The notes: generated from the letters alone by a model not told the origin. 64,000 bases of DNA from Mixta intestinalis (GCF_009914055.1 NZ_CP028271.1:3348001-3412000), one strand, 5' to 3'. Shown: positions 17,034 to 30,661, counted from the stretch's first letter. Numbers and translations: made by a program.

Positions 17034-17058
17034 AGGGGCGGCGTCCTGTCGCCCCTTT
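17034..17058 (+). terminator. Possible terminator after aqpZ
   Basis: AGGGGCG (17034-17040) pairs with CGCCCCT (17050-17056) around a 9-base loop. Only three T residues follow, so termination may be inefficient. Confidence 0.6.
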
Positions 17059-17172
17059 ACCCATTCTTCCTTAATGCTATGATTTTTGTTCGCTTTTTAC
17101 CCACGTTCCGGATAAAGGCGACAACTGTCTACTGGCAAATCAACATCACATTCTTATAAGGAAGTCTGGCTT

Positions 17173-18096
17173 ATGCTCGCCAAAATCACCCGGCTGTTCC
17201 CCGTGTGGGCTGTTTTGCTCTCCGCGGCCGCCTGTTATTCTCCCGGCACCTTTCTTGGCATTGGCCCCTGGGTATCTTATCTGTTGATGATCATTATGTT
17301 CGCAATGGGCGTAACTCTGCATATTAATGACTTCAAACGCGTGCTGGTGCGTCCGGCACCGGTTATTGCCGGCACCTTTCTGCACTATCTGGTGATGCCG
17401 CTGGCGGCCTGGCTGCTGGCAAAACTGTTCCAGATGCCGCCCGATCTGGCAGCAGGTATGATTCTGGTTGGCAGCGTTGCCAGCGGTACTGCCTCCAACG
17501 TAATGATCTATCTGGCGAAAGGCGATGTGGCGCTGTCGGTCACTATCTCTTCAGTGTCGGCGCTGGTCGGCGTTTTCGCTACGCCGCTGCTGACGCGTCT
17601 GTATGTCGATACCCATATCGAAGTGGATGTGATGGGCATGCTGCTCAGCATCATCAAAATTGTGGTAATTCCGATTGGTCTCGGCCTGATTATCCATCAC
17701 AGCATGAATAGCCTGGTTAAACGTATTGAGCCGTGGCTGCCTGCTTTCTCCATGATCGCTATTCTGCTGATTATCAGCGCCGTGGTAGCAGGCAGCCAGG
17801 GTTTTATCGGTTCAGTGGGGCTGGTAACGATCGTCGCGGTCATGCTGCATAACGCCACCGGGCTGCTTGGCGGCTACTGGGGTGGCAAGCTCTTTGGTTT
17901 CGATGAGTCTACCTGCCGCACGCTGGCGCTGGAAGTCGGCATGCAGAACTCCGGGCTCGCAGCAACGCTGGGTAAACTTTATTTCTCGCCGCTGGCGGCA
18001 CTGCCCGGCGCGCTGTTTTCCGTCTGGCATAATCTCTCCGGCTCGCTACTGGCAGGTTACTGGTCAGGTAAGCCGGTTGCAGAGAAGAAGATGTAA
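17173..18096 (+). CDS. panS: PanS-type ketopantoate/pantoate/pantothenate transporter (BASS family)
   Basis: Membrane protein of the bile acid:sodium symporter (SBF/BASS) fold, 307 aa, about nine to ten hydrophobic segments. Long identical-looking stretches to Salmonella PanS are recalled, including RPAPVIAGTFLHYLVMPLAA, FQMPPDLAAGMILVGSVASG and LEVGMQNSGLAATLGK. The inverted-repeat crossover motif GSVASGTASNVM is intact. Salmonella PanS takes up coenzyme A precursors. The ATG at 17173 follows AAGGAAG. It lies between the aqpZ terminator region and its own terminator. The substrate is by homology. Confidence 0.9.
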   Translation: MLAKITRLFPVWAVLLSAAACYSPGTFLGIGPWVSYLLMIIMFAMGVTLHINDFKRVLVRPAPVIAGTFLHYLVMPLAAWLLAKLFQMPPDLAAGMILVGSVASGTASNVMIYLAKGDVALSVTISSVSALVGVFATPLLTRLYVDTHIEVDVMGMLLSIIKIVVIPIGLGLIIHHSMNSLVKRIEPWLPAFSMIAILLIISAVVAGSQGFIGSVGLVTIVAVMLHNATGLLGGYWGGKLFGFDESTCRTLALEVGMQNSGLAATLGKLYFSPLAALPGALFSVWHNLSGSLLAGYWSGKPVAEKKM

Positions 18097-18110
18097 AACA
18101 GGCCTGTTTG

Positions 18111-18136
18111 TCCCGCGCGGCTTTGCGCGGGATTTT
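18111..18136 (+). terminator. Terminator between panS and yjbB
   Basis: TCCCGCGC (18111-18118) and GCGCGGGA (18125-18132) form a perfect 8-bp stem with loop GGCTTT, followed by TTTT. It serves panS. On the minus strand only weak T-richness follows. Confidence 0.85.
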
Positions 18137-18154
18137 ACGTTTCAAAATATCCCG

Positions 18155-19780
18155 TCACCCTTCATCCCGCTCATCATCCGGCTGCTCCAGTACACTATAG
18201 GCCACCGCACAGAACAGCGAATTCAGGCGCTTCATATCGCCCAACAGCCCCAAATGCAGCGAACTGGTTTCAATACTCTGCACATTCTTCTGATGCAGTC
18301 GATCGACATGCGCGTGGGAAAAGCGGCGAATCATCATACGCAGGCGATGTTTGGCGCGGCGCAGCCGTTTTGCGCTGGCGATATCGCGCGACAGAAATAC
18401 CGACAGCGCCAGCCGCAGGTTATTCATTAGCTGCTCATGCAGCTGCTCCAGCTCTTTTAGCCCTTCCGGTGAAAAAGCGCGACGCGCAGCCAGTGACTTA
18501 TCGGCTACGTCGCCGCTCATGCGTTCAATAATATCGCCCGCCTGCTCCAGATTCAGCGCAGTTTCAATGATTTCAGCCCAGCGGCGCGAGTCCTCTTCCG
18601 GCAGATCCTCTTTTGGCATCCGCGCCAGGTAAAGTTTGATGGCGGTATAGAGCACATCCACATCATCATCCAGCCGCCGTATTTCACGATCCTGACGCGG
18701 TTCACCGTGAATAACCTTACTGAAGTTAAACATCATCAACTCCAATACATCGCCCATGCGCAGCGTTTCACGCGCCGCATTTGCCAGCGCCAGCGCGGGG
18801 GTATCGAGCGCGCTGCGATCGAGATGTTTCGGCTTCAGACGTGCGTCATTCTCCTGATCGTCCCGGATCAGCCGTTTACACAAGCGCGCCATTGGATCGG
18901 TGAAGGGCACCATAATTACGCAGCGGATCAGGTTGTAGAAGACATGAAAGAAAATTACCAGCTCTTCATCATGAACCGGCAACCTGTCAAGCCAGGGTGC
19001 CAGCACATGTATAAAAGGCAGTACCAGCACGCAGCCGATAGCTTTAAACAACAGGCTGCCAAGCGCCACGCGCTTCCCGGCGGCGTTAGAGCCACTGTTA
19101 TTGAGCATCGCCAGCAGGCCGCTACCAAGGTTAGCGCCGATAACCAGGCACAGTGCTACCTGAAAGGAAATGACGCCGGTTGCCGTTAAGGTGGCCGTCA
19201 GCAGCACCGCCGCCAGGCTGGAATAGCTGATAATGGCAAATACCGCGCCGATCAGCGCATCCAGCATGATATCGCCGGTTAGCGACGAGAAAAGAACCTG
19301 CACGCCCGATGCCTGAGTAATCGGGCGTGCCGCCTCGACCACCAGCTGTAGCGCCAGCAGAATCAAGCCTAAGCCGATACTGGCCCGCCCCAGCTGACCG
19401 GCACGCGACTGTTTACGCCCAAGGAAAAATACCACGCCAAAGAAGATAAATAGCGGCGATAGCCAGGAGAGATCAAAGGTCAGCACGCGCGCCATGATCG
19501 CCGTCCCGACATCAGCGCCGAGGATAATAACCAAAGCGGGCGTTAGCCCTACCAGGTTTTGTGCCACGAATGAAGTGACTAACAGCGTGGTAGCATTGCT
19601 GCTCTGCACCAGCGCCGTCACGCCAATACCGGCGATAAAAGCCATCGGTTTTTTTTCTACGCTGCGGCTTAGCACGCGCCGCAGATCCGCACCGTAAACG
19701 CGCATAATACCGGTACGGACAATATGCGTGCCCCATACCAGTAACGCGACGGCGGAAAGTAAATTAAGCAGAGTTAACAC
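18155..19780 (-). CDS. yjbB: YjbB, Na+/phosphate cotransporter family protein with PhoU-like domain
   Basis: Inner-membrane phosphate transporter of the NptA/Na-Pi cotransporter II family; E. coli YjbB exports phosphate. The product is 541 aa. The N-terminal ~300 residues hold two inverted membrane repeats with the signature ALVQSSNATTLLV and, in the second repeat, the related YSSLAAVLLTATL. The C-terminal ~200 residues form a PhoU-like helical domain (for example ALNLEQAGDIIERMSGDV). The start is GTG at 19780, preceded by AAGGAG at nine bases. It is convergent with panS and downstream of metH, as in E. coli. Confidence 0.95.
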   Translation of the reverse strand: MLTLLNLLSAVALLVWGTHIVRTGIMRVYGADLRRVLSRSVEKKPMAFIAGIGVTALVQSSNATTLLVTSFVAQNLVGLTPALVIILGADVGTAIMARVLTFDLSWLSPLFIFFGVVFFLGRKQSRAGQLGRASIGLGLILLALQLVVEAARPITQASGVQVLFSSLTGDIMLDALIGAVFAIISYSSLAAVLLTATLTATGVISFQVALCLVIGANLGSGLLAMLNNSGSNAAGKRVALGSLLFKAIGCVLVLPFIHVLAPWLDRLPVHDEELVIFFHVFYNLIRCVIMVPFTDPMARLCKRLIRDDQENDARLKPKHLDRSALDTPALALANAARETLRMGDVLELMMFNFSKVIHGEPRQDREIRRLDDDVDVLYTAIKLYLARMPKEDLPEEDSRRWAEIIETALNLEQAGDIIERMSGDVADKSLAARRAFSPEGLKELEQLHEQLMNNLRLALSVFLSRDIASAKRLRRAKHRLRMMIRRFSHAHVDRLHQKNVQSIETSSLHLGLLGDMKRLNSLFCAVAYSVLEQPDDERDEG

Positions 19781-20089
19781 AACTATCCACTCCTTCGTGC
19801 CGGACTAAAGCAGCATTGGTTGCCAGCCCGACAGAAAAAATCAACAAATGAAGGAAATGCCTGCCCTTTAAGCACACCACGGCGGCATATTTTTAGCTTA
19901 TTTTTCAGGCAAGTTAATACTGGCGGCACTATAAATGTAGACCAATAGCGACGAGTGGCAGGTAAAGTTAAGTCCGGTTGCGGGCGGTTAACGGTAAAGA
20001 AGTTATCCGCCAGCCGGAGCTGGCGTGCAGGAACCCATTTTCAGGATAAGCGATAAGGCCAGCTGGTGAAGCTGACCTGATACCGCGTC
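19781..20089. other. Intergenic region between metH and yjbB
   Basis: About 310 bases with no gene. Two hairpins stand out: CGCCAGC/GCTGGCG (20008-20014 with 20019-20025, perfect) and GGCCAGCT/AGCTGACC (20057-20064 with 20070-20077, one G-U). The second lies 13 bases after the metH stop and could end metH transcription, but no T-run follows it. The yjbB promoter must also lie here and was not pinpointed. Confidence 0.5.
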
Positions 20090-23000
20090 TTAATCCGCAT
20101 CATAGCCGAGATGCGAAGCCAGCCAGCGCTCGACTTCGCTGACCGCCATTCCTTTACGCTGCGCATAATCCTCAATCTGATCGCGTTGCAGCTGCGCCAC
20201 GGCAAAGTAGCGGCTGTCAGGATGGCTGAAATACCAGCCGGAAACCGAAGCGCCGGGCCACATGGCGAAAGATTCCGTCAGCTTCATACCGGTATGGCGC
20301 TCTACCTCCAGCAGCTGCCAGATGGTGGCTTTCTCGGTATGTTCCGGACAGGCGGGATAGCCAGGAGCCGGACGGATTCCCTGATAGTTCTCGCGGATCA
20401 GTTCTTCGTTGCTAAGATTTTCATTGGCCGCGTAGCCCCAGATAACCTTACGCACCCGCTCATGCAAATATTCGGCAAAGGCTTCCGCCAGACGATCGGC
20501 CAGCGCTTTCACCATAATTTTATTGTAATCGTCGTGCTGGCGCTCCCAGGCCTGTGCCAATGCATCTTCTTCCAGGCCGCCGGTTACGGCAAAAGCGCCA
20601 AGGTAGTCCGCCTTTCCGCTCGCTTTCGGCGCGATAAAATCCGCCAGGCAATAGTTTGCAAAGCCTACCTTCTCCGTTTGCTGACGCAAATGGTGGCTGA
20701 TGGCGATAACCTGCGTGCGTGACTCATCACGATAGATTTCAATATCATCGCCTACACGGTTAGCTGGAAAGATGCCTACCACGCCGCGTGGCGTCAGGCT
20801 GCCCTCAGCGCTCAGCCGATCCAGCATGGCATTGGCGTCGGCAAACAGCCGCTGCGCCTCTTCTCCAACAACCTCATCTTCCAGAATGCGCGGGTATTTC
20901 CCTGCCAGAGACCAGGTCATGAAAAAGGGCGTCCAGTCAATATAGTGACGTAGCGTTTCAATAGAGGCCCGCACTTCACTAACGCCCAGTCGATGCGCCA
21001 CCGGCGGCGTGTAGTGCGCCCAGTCGAAGGCGAAATCATTTTCCCGCGCCGCCTGGAGCGTTACCGGCGGCGTGCGCGGCTTTTTACGCGCGTGCTGTAT
21101 GCGCACCGTTTCATACTCTTTACGCGTGCGGGCAACAAAATCATCGTGCTGCGTAGGCGACAGCAGTGCAGAAACGACGCCTACGGTACGCGAAGCATTC
21201 TGCACATAGACCGTCGGGCCGCTGTAGTTCTGCTCAATTTTCACTGCGGTATGCGCTTTTGATGTGGTCGCGCCGCCAATCAGCAGCGGCAGCGTAAAGC
21301 CCTGGCGCTCCATCTCTTTGGCGACGTTAACCATCTCATCCAGCGAAGGCGTAATCAGCCCCGACAGGCCAATAATATCTGCCTTCTCTTCGCGCGCGGT
21401 CTTAAGAATTTTTTCTGTCGGCACCATTACGCCGAGATCGATAATTTCATAATTGTTGCACTGCAATACCACGCCAACGATATTTTTACCGATATCATGC
21501 ACATCGCCTTTTACCGTCGCCAGCACGATCTTGCCGTTACTGCTGCCGACCGCCTTGCTGGCCTGAATATAGGGTTCCAGCCAGGCCACCGCCTGCTTCA
21601 TGACGCGTGCCGATTTCACCACCTGCGGCAGAAACATCTTCCCTTCGCCGAAGAGATCGCCAACGACATTCATCCCGGCCATCAGTGGTCCTTCGATCAC
21701 TTCAATAGGCCGATCGGCTTCCAGACGCGCCGCCTCGGTATCCTCTTCGATAAATTCGGTGATACCTTTAACCAGCGAATATTCCAGCCGCTTCGCCACG
21801 TCCCAGCTGCGCCATTCCGCCTGCGGTTTACTGCTCTCATCATCGCTTTTACTGCCGCGATATTTCTCCGCCAGATCCAGCAGGCGCTCGGTGCCGTCGG
21901 CGCGTCGGTTTAAAATAACATCTTCAACCGCATCGCGCAGTTCAGTGGGCAGATCGTCATAAATAGCCAGCTGACCGGCGTTGACGATGCCCATATCCAT
22001 ACCGTTGCGGATGGCGTAATAGAGGAATACCGCGTGAATAGCCTCGCGTACCGGGTCGTTTCCGCGAAATGAGAATGAAACATTGGAGACGCCGCCAGAG
22101 ATCAGCGCGTGCGGGAGCTCGCGTTTAATATCCTCGCAGGCACCGATAAAATCCATCGCATAGTTGTTATGCTCATCGATGCCGGTGGCAACCGCAAAGA
22201 TGTTGGGATCGAAAATAATATCTTCCGGCGGGAAACCCACCTCTTCTGTCAGGATCTGATAAGCCCGACGACAGATTTCAATTTTACGTGCCCGCGTGTC
22301 CGCCTGGCCTTCTTCATCAAAGGCCATAACCACCATCGCCGCGCCGTAACGCCGCACCAGCCGCGCATGTTCAATAAAGGCAGCAACGCCCTCCTTCATC
22401 GAGATGGAGTTGACGATGCCTTTCCCCTGGATGCAGCGTAAGCCTTTTTCGATCACTTCCCATTTGGAGGAATCGATCATAATCGGCACGCGGGCAATAT
22501 CCGGCTCGCCAGCAATCAGGTTCAGGAAGCGCACCATCGCCGCCTCAGCGTCGAGCATGCCCTCATCCATATTGATATCGATGATTTGCGCACCGTTTTC
22601 TACCTGTTGCCGTGCGACATCCAGCGCCTCGCTATATTTCTCTTCTTTGATCAACCGCTTAAATTTGGCCGAACCGGTAACGTTGGTACGCTCGCCGACG
22701 TTAACAAACAGCGAGTCAGCGCCGATATTTAACGGCTCAAGGCCGGAAAGACGGCAGGCTACCGCTAGCTGTGGAAGTTTACGCGGCGCTACGCCGTCCA
22801 CCGCACGGGCCATAGCGGCAATATGTGCGGGCGTGGTACCGCAGCAGCCGCCAACGATATTAAGAAAGCCAGCGCGTGCCCATTCGCTGATCTGCTCAGC
22901 CATGACCGCGGCATCCAGATCGTATTCGCCAAAGGCGTTAGGCAACCCGGCGTTGGGATGCGCGCTAACGCAGCATTCAGCAAGACGAGACATTTCCGCC

Positions 23001-23773
23001 ACGTACTGACGCAGTTCATCCGGCCCCAATGCGCAGTTCAAACCAAACGACAGCGGTTCAGCATGGCGCAACGAGTTATAAAAGGCTTCGGTTGTCTGAC
23101 CCGACAGCGTGCGTCCGGAAGCATCGGTAATGGTGCCAGAGATCATCAGCGGCAGCGTGACGCCCAGCGCTTCAAATTCACTTTGGATCGCGAAAATGGC
23201 GGCTTTGGCGTTTAACGTGTCAAAAATGGTTTCGATCATCAACAGATCGACGCCGCCCTCAATCAGCGCACGCGTGGATTCGCGATAGGCGGTAACCAGC
23301 TGCTCAAAGGTGATATTACGAAAGGCGGGATCGTTAACGTCAGGCGAAATAGAGCAGGTGCGGTTAGTCGGGCCCAGCACGCCAGCCACATAGCGTGGAC
23401 GATGCGGTGTCTTAGCGCTCCATTCGTCAGCGCAGGCGCGGGCGAGCTTTGCGGCGGCATAGTTAATTTCTGCCGACAACGACTCCATCTGGTAATCCGC
23501 CATGGCGATCGTGGTGGCGTTAAAGGTGTTGGTTTCCAGAATATCGGCACCAGCTTCCAGATAGGCGCAGTGAATAGAACGTATGATCTCTGGCTGCGTC
23601 AGTACCAGCAGATCGTTATTTCCCTTCAGATCGCTGGGCCAGTCGGCAAAGCGCTCACCGCGGTAATCCTTTTCCTCCAGCCGATAGCTCTGGATCATGG
23701 TGCCCATACCGCCATCCAGCACCATAATGCGCTGTGCCAGCTGCTGATGCAGCGTATCGATTCTGTTATTCAC
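20090..23773 (-). CDS. metH: Cobalamin-dependent methionine synthase
   Basis: Transfers a methyl group from methyltetrahydrofolate to homocysteine through cobalamin. The product is 1227 aa, the same as E. coli MetH. Four modules are visible in order. The homocysteine domain has zinc cysteines in GLNCALG and GGCCGTT. The folate domain follows (NVGERTNVTGSAKF, DINMDEGMLD). The B12 domain carries the lower-ligand His in DVHDIGKNIV plus the GLSGLITPS loop. The C-terminal reactivation domain binds S-adenosylmethionine (RPAPGYPACPEHTEK). The ATG at 23773 yields the standard MNNRIDTLHQQLAQRI start. A MetR site was not confidently seen upstream. Confidence 0.98.
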   Translation of the reverse strand: MNNRIDTLHQQLAQRIMVLDGGMGTMIQSYRLEEKDYRGERFADWPSDLKGNNDLLVLTQPEIIRSIHCAYLEAGADILETNTFNATTIAMADYQMESLSAEINYAAAKLARACADEWSAKTPHRPRYVAGVLGPTNRTCSISPDVNDPAFRNITFEQLVTAYRESTRALIEGGVDLLMIETIFDTLNAKAAIFAIQSEFEALGVTLPLMISGTITDASGRTLSGQTTEAFYNSLRHAEPLSFGLNCALGPDELRQYVAEMSRLAECCVSAHPNAGLPNAFGEYDLDAAVMAEQISEWARAGFLNIVGGCCGTTPAHIAAMARAVDGVAPRKLPQLAVACRLSGLEPLNIGADSLFVNVGERTNVTGSAKFKRLIKEEKYSEALDVARQQVENGAQIIDINMDEGMLDAEAAMVRFLNLIAGEPDIARVPIMIDSSKWEVIEKGLRCIQGKGIVNSISMKEGVAAFIEHARLVRRYGAAMVVMAFDEEGQADTRARKIEICRRAYQILTEEVGFPPEDIIFDPNIFAVATGIDEHNNYAMDFIGACEDIKRELPHALISGGVSNVSFSFRGNDPVREAIHAVFLYYAIRNGMDMGIVNAGQLAIYDDLPTELRDAVEDVILNRRADGTERLLDLAEKYRGSKSDDESSKPQAEWRSWDVAKRLEYSLVKGITEFIEEDTEAARLEADRPIEVIEGPLMAGMNVVGDLFGEGKMFLPQVVKSARVMKQAVAWLEPYIQASKAVGSSNGKIVLATVKGDVHDIGKNIVGVVLQCNNYEIIDLGVMVPTEKILKTAREEKADIIGLSGLITPSLDEMVNVAKEMERQGFTLPLLIGGATTSKAHTAVKIEQNYSGPTVYVQNASRTVGVVSALLSPTQHDDFVARTRKEYETVRIQHARKKPRTPPVTLQAARENDFAFDWAHYTPPVAHRLGVSEVRASIETLRHYIDWTPFFMTWSLAGKYPRILEDEVVGEEAQRLFADANAMLDRLSAEGSLTPRGVVGIFPANRVGDDIEIYRDESRTQVIAISHHLRQQTEKVGFANYCLADFIAPKASGKADYLGAFAVTGGLEEDALAQAWERQHDDYNKIMVKALADRLAEAFAEYLHERVRKVIWGYAANENLSNEELIRENYQGIRPAPGYPACPEHTEKATIWQLLEVERHTGMKLTESFAMWPGASVSGWYFSHPDSRYFAVAQLQRDQIEDYAQRKGMAVSEVERWLASHLGYDAD

Positions 23774-23921
23774 TCTTATTTCACCTGTCTCATCATTCTT
23801 ATTACCGTCTACGAATCGGGAAAACGACTCCGTAGATCACGCTGTTTTTATTAATAGTTATAAGAGCCAGCGTGTCGTAACGGTGAGTTGCTGCGCACTT
23901 TCACTGGCAACGCTTTTTTAC

Positions 23922-24851
23922 CTAGTCGAGCGTGGGATTCATATGCCGTAAATCGTAAGGTGTGATCTGGTAAACGTAATAGTTAAGCCAGTTAGAGAAC
24001 AGCAAATTACCGTGGCTGCGCCAGCTGGCGCGCGGCGGCAATGTCGGATTATCTTGTGGAAAATAATTACAGGGAATAACCGGATTTAGACCGGCTTCGC
24101 AGTCACGCTGATATTCACCCGCCAGCGTTAGCGCATCATATTCCGGATGGCCGGTGACAAAAGCCAGGCGTTTATCTTTGCTGCCTAACAGATAAGGTCC
24201 TGCCAGCTCAGATTCAGCGAAGATTTCCAGATCGGTATAGTCCCTGATGAGCTGTGCAGGAAAATCGGCATAGCGCGAATGTGGAGCAAGGAAGGTATCG
24301 TCGAAACCACGAGTCAACAACGCATGCGGTTGCAGCGTTTGATGTTCATAGACGCCTGACAGCTTGGTAGCCCTGGTCTGTTTTGGGAGACCGTAGAGGA
24401 TGTTGAGCGCGGCCTGTACCGCCCAGCAGACAAACAGGGTTGAGGTGACATGCTCTTTAGCCCAGTGCAGTACGCGCTGGATCTGTGGCCAGTAGGCGAC
24501 ATCCTGAAAATCCACCAAACCTAACGGGGCACCGGTCACTATCAGGCCATCAAAGTTATCATGAGCGATATCTTCAAAGTTGCAGTAGAAGTTATTGAGG
24601 TGCTCCATAGGCGTATTACGCGATTCACGACTGTCGATACGCAACAGCTGAATATCAATTTGTAGCGGCGAGTTGGAAAGCAGGCGCAAAAACTGATTTT
24701 CTGTCTCGATCTTTTTCGGCATCAGATTCAGTACCAGCACTTTGAGCGGTCGAATTTCCTGAACGCTGGCGCGGGAATGGGTCATGACAAACACATTCTC
24801 ATTACGCAGACAGTTTACGGCTGGTAGTTCATCGGGTACCCGAATCGGCAT
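23922..24851 (-). CDS. metA: Homoserine O-succinyltransferase
   Basis: Acylates homoserine at the start of methionine synthesis. The product is 309 aa, the E. coli length. The catalytic Cys142 lies in STLFVCWAVQAALN, and His235/Glu237 lie in VTGHPEYDAL, completing the glutamine-amidotransferase-like active site. The ATG at 24851 gives MPIRVPDELPAVNCLRNENV, the conserved start. It is transcribed from its own MetJ-controlled promoter and lies 148 bases upstream of metH on the same strand. aceBAK, which separates metA from metH in E. coli, is absent. Confidence 0.98.
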   Translation of the reverse strand: MPIRVPDELPAVNCLRNENVFVMTHSRASVQEIRPLKVLVLNLMPKKIETENQFLRLLSNSPLQIDIQLLRIDSRESRNTPMEHLNNFYCNFEDIAHDNFDGLIVTGAPLGLVDFQDVAYWPQIQRVLHWAKEHVTSTLFVCWAVQAALNILYGLPKQTRATKLSGVYEHQTLQPHALLTRGFDDTFLAPHSRYADFPAQLIRDYTDLEIFAESELAGPYLLGSKDKRLAFVTGHPEYDALTLAGEYQRDCEAGLNPVIPCNYFPQDNPTLPPRASWRSHGNLLFSNWLNYYVYQITPYDLRHMNPTLD

Positions 24852-24870
24852 AACCTGTTTTCCTCACAAC

Positions 24871-24902
24871 ACACGTTTATACGTTTAGACATCCAGATGC
24901 CT
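24871..24902. promoter_or_regulatory. MetJ operator: four tandem met boxes
   Basis: Four contiguous 8-mers (ACACGTTT, ATACGTTT, AGACATCC, AGATGCCT), each match the AGACGTCT met-box consensus at 6 of 8 positions. They lie 20-51 bases upstream of the metA start. MetJ binds such tandem boxes cooperatively with S-adenosylmethionine as corepressor. Confidence 0.85.
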
Positions 24903-25131
24903 AAAAATAACCTGTGGCGTGTAAAATGTCGAGTCTTCAGGCAGAAATTGAAAATGTTTCATACAAAACGGCATAAGCGGAATAACGGAGCTAAAAAAAC
25001 ATGAAATTGGTTATAGAAAAAATCGGAAAAGGCTGGTCAGGAAAGGTGGGATTGATCTGTTGATCAGAAAAACAGGGTGAAAATTTTCCCGGCAGGAAAA
25101 AGGAAAGGAAAACCTGGATATTGCAGAGACG

Positions 25132-25157
25132 AAAAAGCCCCGGCTTTCGCCGGGGCT
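25132..25157 (-). terminator. rrn operon terminator
   Basis: On the minus strand AGCCCCGGC and GCCGGGGCT (25149-25157 and 25136-25144) form a perfect 9-bp stem with a 4-base loop, followed by five T. It lies 15 bases after 5S rRNA. Confidence 0.95.
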
Positions 25158-25171
25158 CCGTCGTTTGTTTG

Positions 25172-25291
25172 ATGCCTGGCAGTTCCCTACTCTCGCATGG
25201 GGAAGCCCCACACTACCATCGGCGCTGCGGCGTTTCACTTCTGAGTTCGGCATGGGGTCAGGTGGGACCACCGCGCTCTCGCCGCCAGGCA
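25172..25291 (-). rRNA. rrf: 5S ribosomal RNA
   Basis: 120 bases. The RNA ends TGCCTGGC... and ...GCCAGGCAT pair as the 5S helix I. Internal strings such as CCCCATGCCGAACTCAGAAG and GCGAGAGTAGGGAACTGC are the enterobacterial 5S. It is the last gene of the operon, 112 bases after 23S. Confidence 0.98.
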
Positions 25292-25403
25292 AATTCTTGT
25301 CGCCGGAACGCGCTTTTACCCGCTCCCGCTTGATGCTTTAATCCGGTGAACAAACTGAAAATTCTCGCGTCTCTCTCTTTCCCCAAAACGCTTCCGGCGT
25401 TGT

Positions 25404-28308
<2,905 letters not shown>

Positions 28309-28417
28309 TCACAACCCGCAAGCGTCTCGTGAGACACTTACCGGCGCGAGAAATTGAGAGACTCTGAACGGCTTCTGTAAAAAAGCCGCTCTTTCAAATT
28401 TTCAGCTTGTTCCGGAT

Positions 28418-28429
28418 TGTTAAAGAGCA
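28418..28429 (-). promoter_or_regulatory. rrn spacer boxA antitermination element
   Basis: The minus strand reads TGCTCTTTAACA, the NusB/S10 recruiting boxA. It lies in the 16S-23S spacer between tRNA-Glu and 23S, as in E. coli rrn operons. Confidence 0.85.
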
Positions 28430-28503
28430 ATATCTTAAAGCCGACTCGCTAAAGTCAGTTTTAAGATATGGGGGCAGGTAACTTTCACTTACGTACCAGC
28501 AAG

Positions 28504-28579
28504 TGGCGTCCCCTAGGGGATTCGAACCCCTGTTACCGCCGTGAAAGGGCGGTGTCCTGGGCCTCTAGACGAAGGGGAC
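28504..28579 (-). tRNA. gltT-like: tRNA-Glu (TTC)
   Basis: 76 bases, starting GTCCCCTTCGTCTAGAGGCC with anticodon loop CCTTTCACG (TTC), T-loop GGTTCGAATCC and an encoded CCA. It lies alone in the 16S-23S spacer, so this is an rrnB/C/E/G-type operon. By position it corresponds to rrnE of E. coli. Confidence 0.98.
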
Positions 28580-28620
28580 ACTGAGTCTGCTTCGCAAGAC
28601 GCCTTGCTCATGCTTTCTAT

Positions 28621-28641
28621 CAGACAATCTGTGTGAGCACT
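28621..28641 (-). repeat. Inverted repeat flanking 16S (RNase III processing stem)
   Basis: This 21-base segment matches the reverse complement of 30297-30317 at 20 positions. The two flank 16S rRNA and would pair in the precursor to form the stem cut by RNase III. Confidence 0.85.
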
Positions 28642-28662
28642 TCACCGAATGGTATCCGCTGG

Positions 28663-30205
<1,543 letters not shown>

Positions 30206-30323
30206 AAGTCTGATGCTCAGAGAAAAACGTCGTAATGAATTACGTGTTCACTCAGAGACTTTGATACTGCAATTAGTTTGCGATATCCGTTCCGTGAGTG
30301 CCCACACAGATTGTCTGATAAAT

Positions 30324-30335
30324 TGTTAAAGAGCA
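30324..30335 (-). promoter_or_regulatory. rrn leader boxA antitermination element
   Basis: The minus strand reads TGCTCTTTAACA between P2 and 16S, directly before the RNase III stem, as in E. coli rrn leaders. Confidence 0.87.
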
Positions 30336-30372
30336 GTGCAACAGGGCGCTTCGCCGTGTTGCGAGGTGGCGT

Positions 30373-30400
30373 ATATTACGCTTTCCTCTTTCAGAGTCAA
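30373..30400 (-). promoter_or_regulatory. rrn promoter P2
   Basis: On the minus strand TTGACT (30395-30400), a 16-base spacer and TAATAT (30373-30378) match the rrn P2 layout. Confidence 0.8.
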
Positions 30401-30495
30401 CCCCTTTTTCGGGAAGTTTTTCTCCGGCGATTCAGAACCGCTGAACCGCTCAACACCGCGTGGCGTAAGCCGCTGTGCCGTGTCGATGGAGGCGC

Positions 30496-30523
30496 ATTAT
30501 AGGGAGTTCTCGCGGCGCTGCAA
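30496..30523 (-). promoter_or_regulatory. rrn promoter P1
   Basis: On the minus strand TTGCAG (30518-30523), a 16-base spacer and consensus TATAAT (30496-30501) are followed by a GCGCC discriminator, as in E. coli rrn P1. The A/T-rich stretch just upstream (about 30530-30550) could act as an UP element. Confidence 0.85.
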
Positions 30524-30639
30524 CCGCTAAATTGCAATAAAATGACTGTTTGCTGCAATCCTCAGCAAAAGCCGGGTTTATACCCAGTTATCCACAGAAT
30601 TACCCACATTGCGCCAGCCATTTAATTTAGACGAGCATC

Positions 30640-30661
30640 GCGCAAACGTTTTCGCTACAAT
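30640..30661 (+). promoter_or_regulatory. PurR operator and -10 element of purHD
   Basis: GCGCAAACGTTTTCGC (30640-30655) closely matches the PurR consensus ACGCAAACGTTTGCGT. A TACAAT -10 (30656-30661) follows directly, so bound PurR would cover the promoter. No good -35 was seen. Confidence 0.85.

Noticed and set aside
23774..23921. MetR site in front of metH
   Set aside because: No convincing TGAA-N5-TTCA palindrome was found, only partial matches such as GTGAGTT...TTTCAC.
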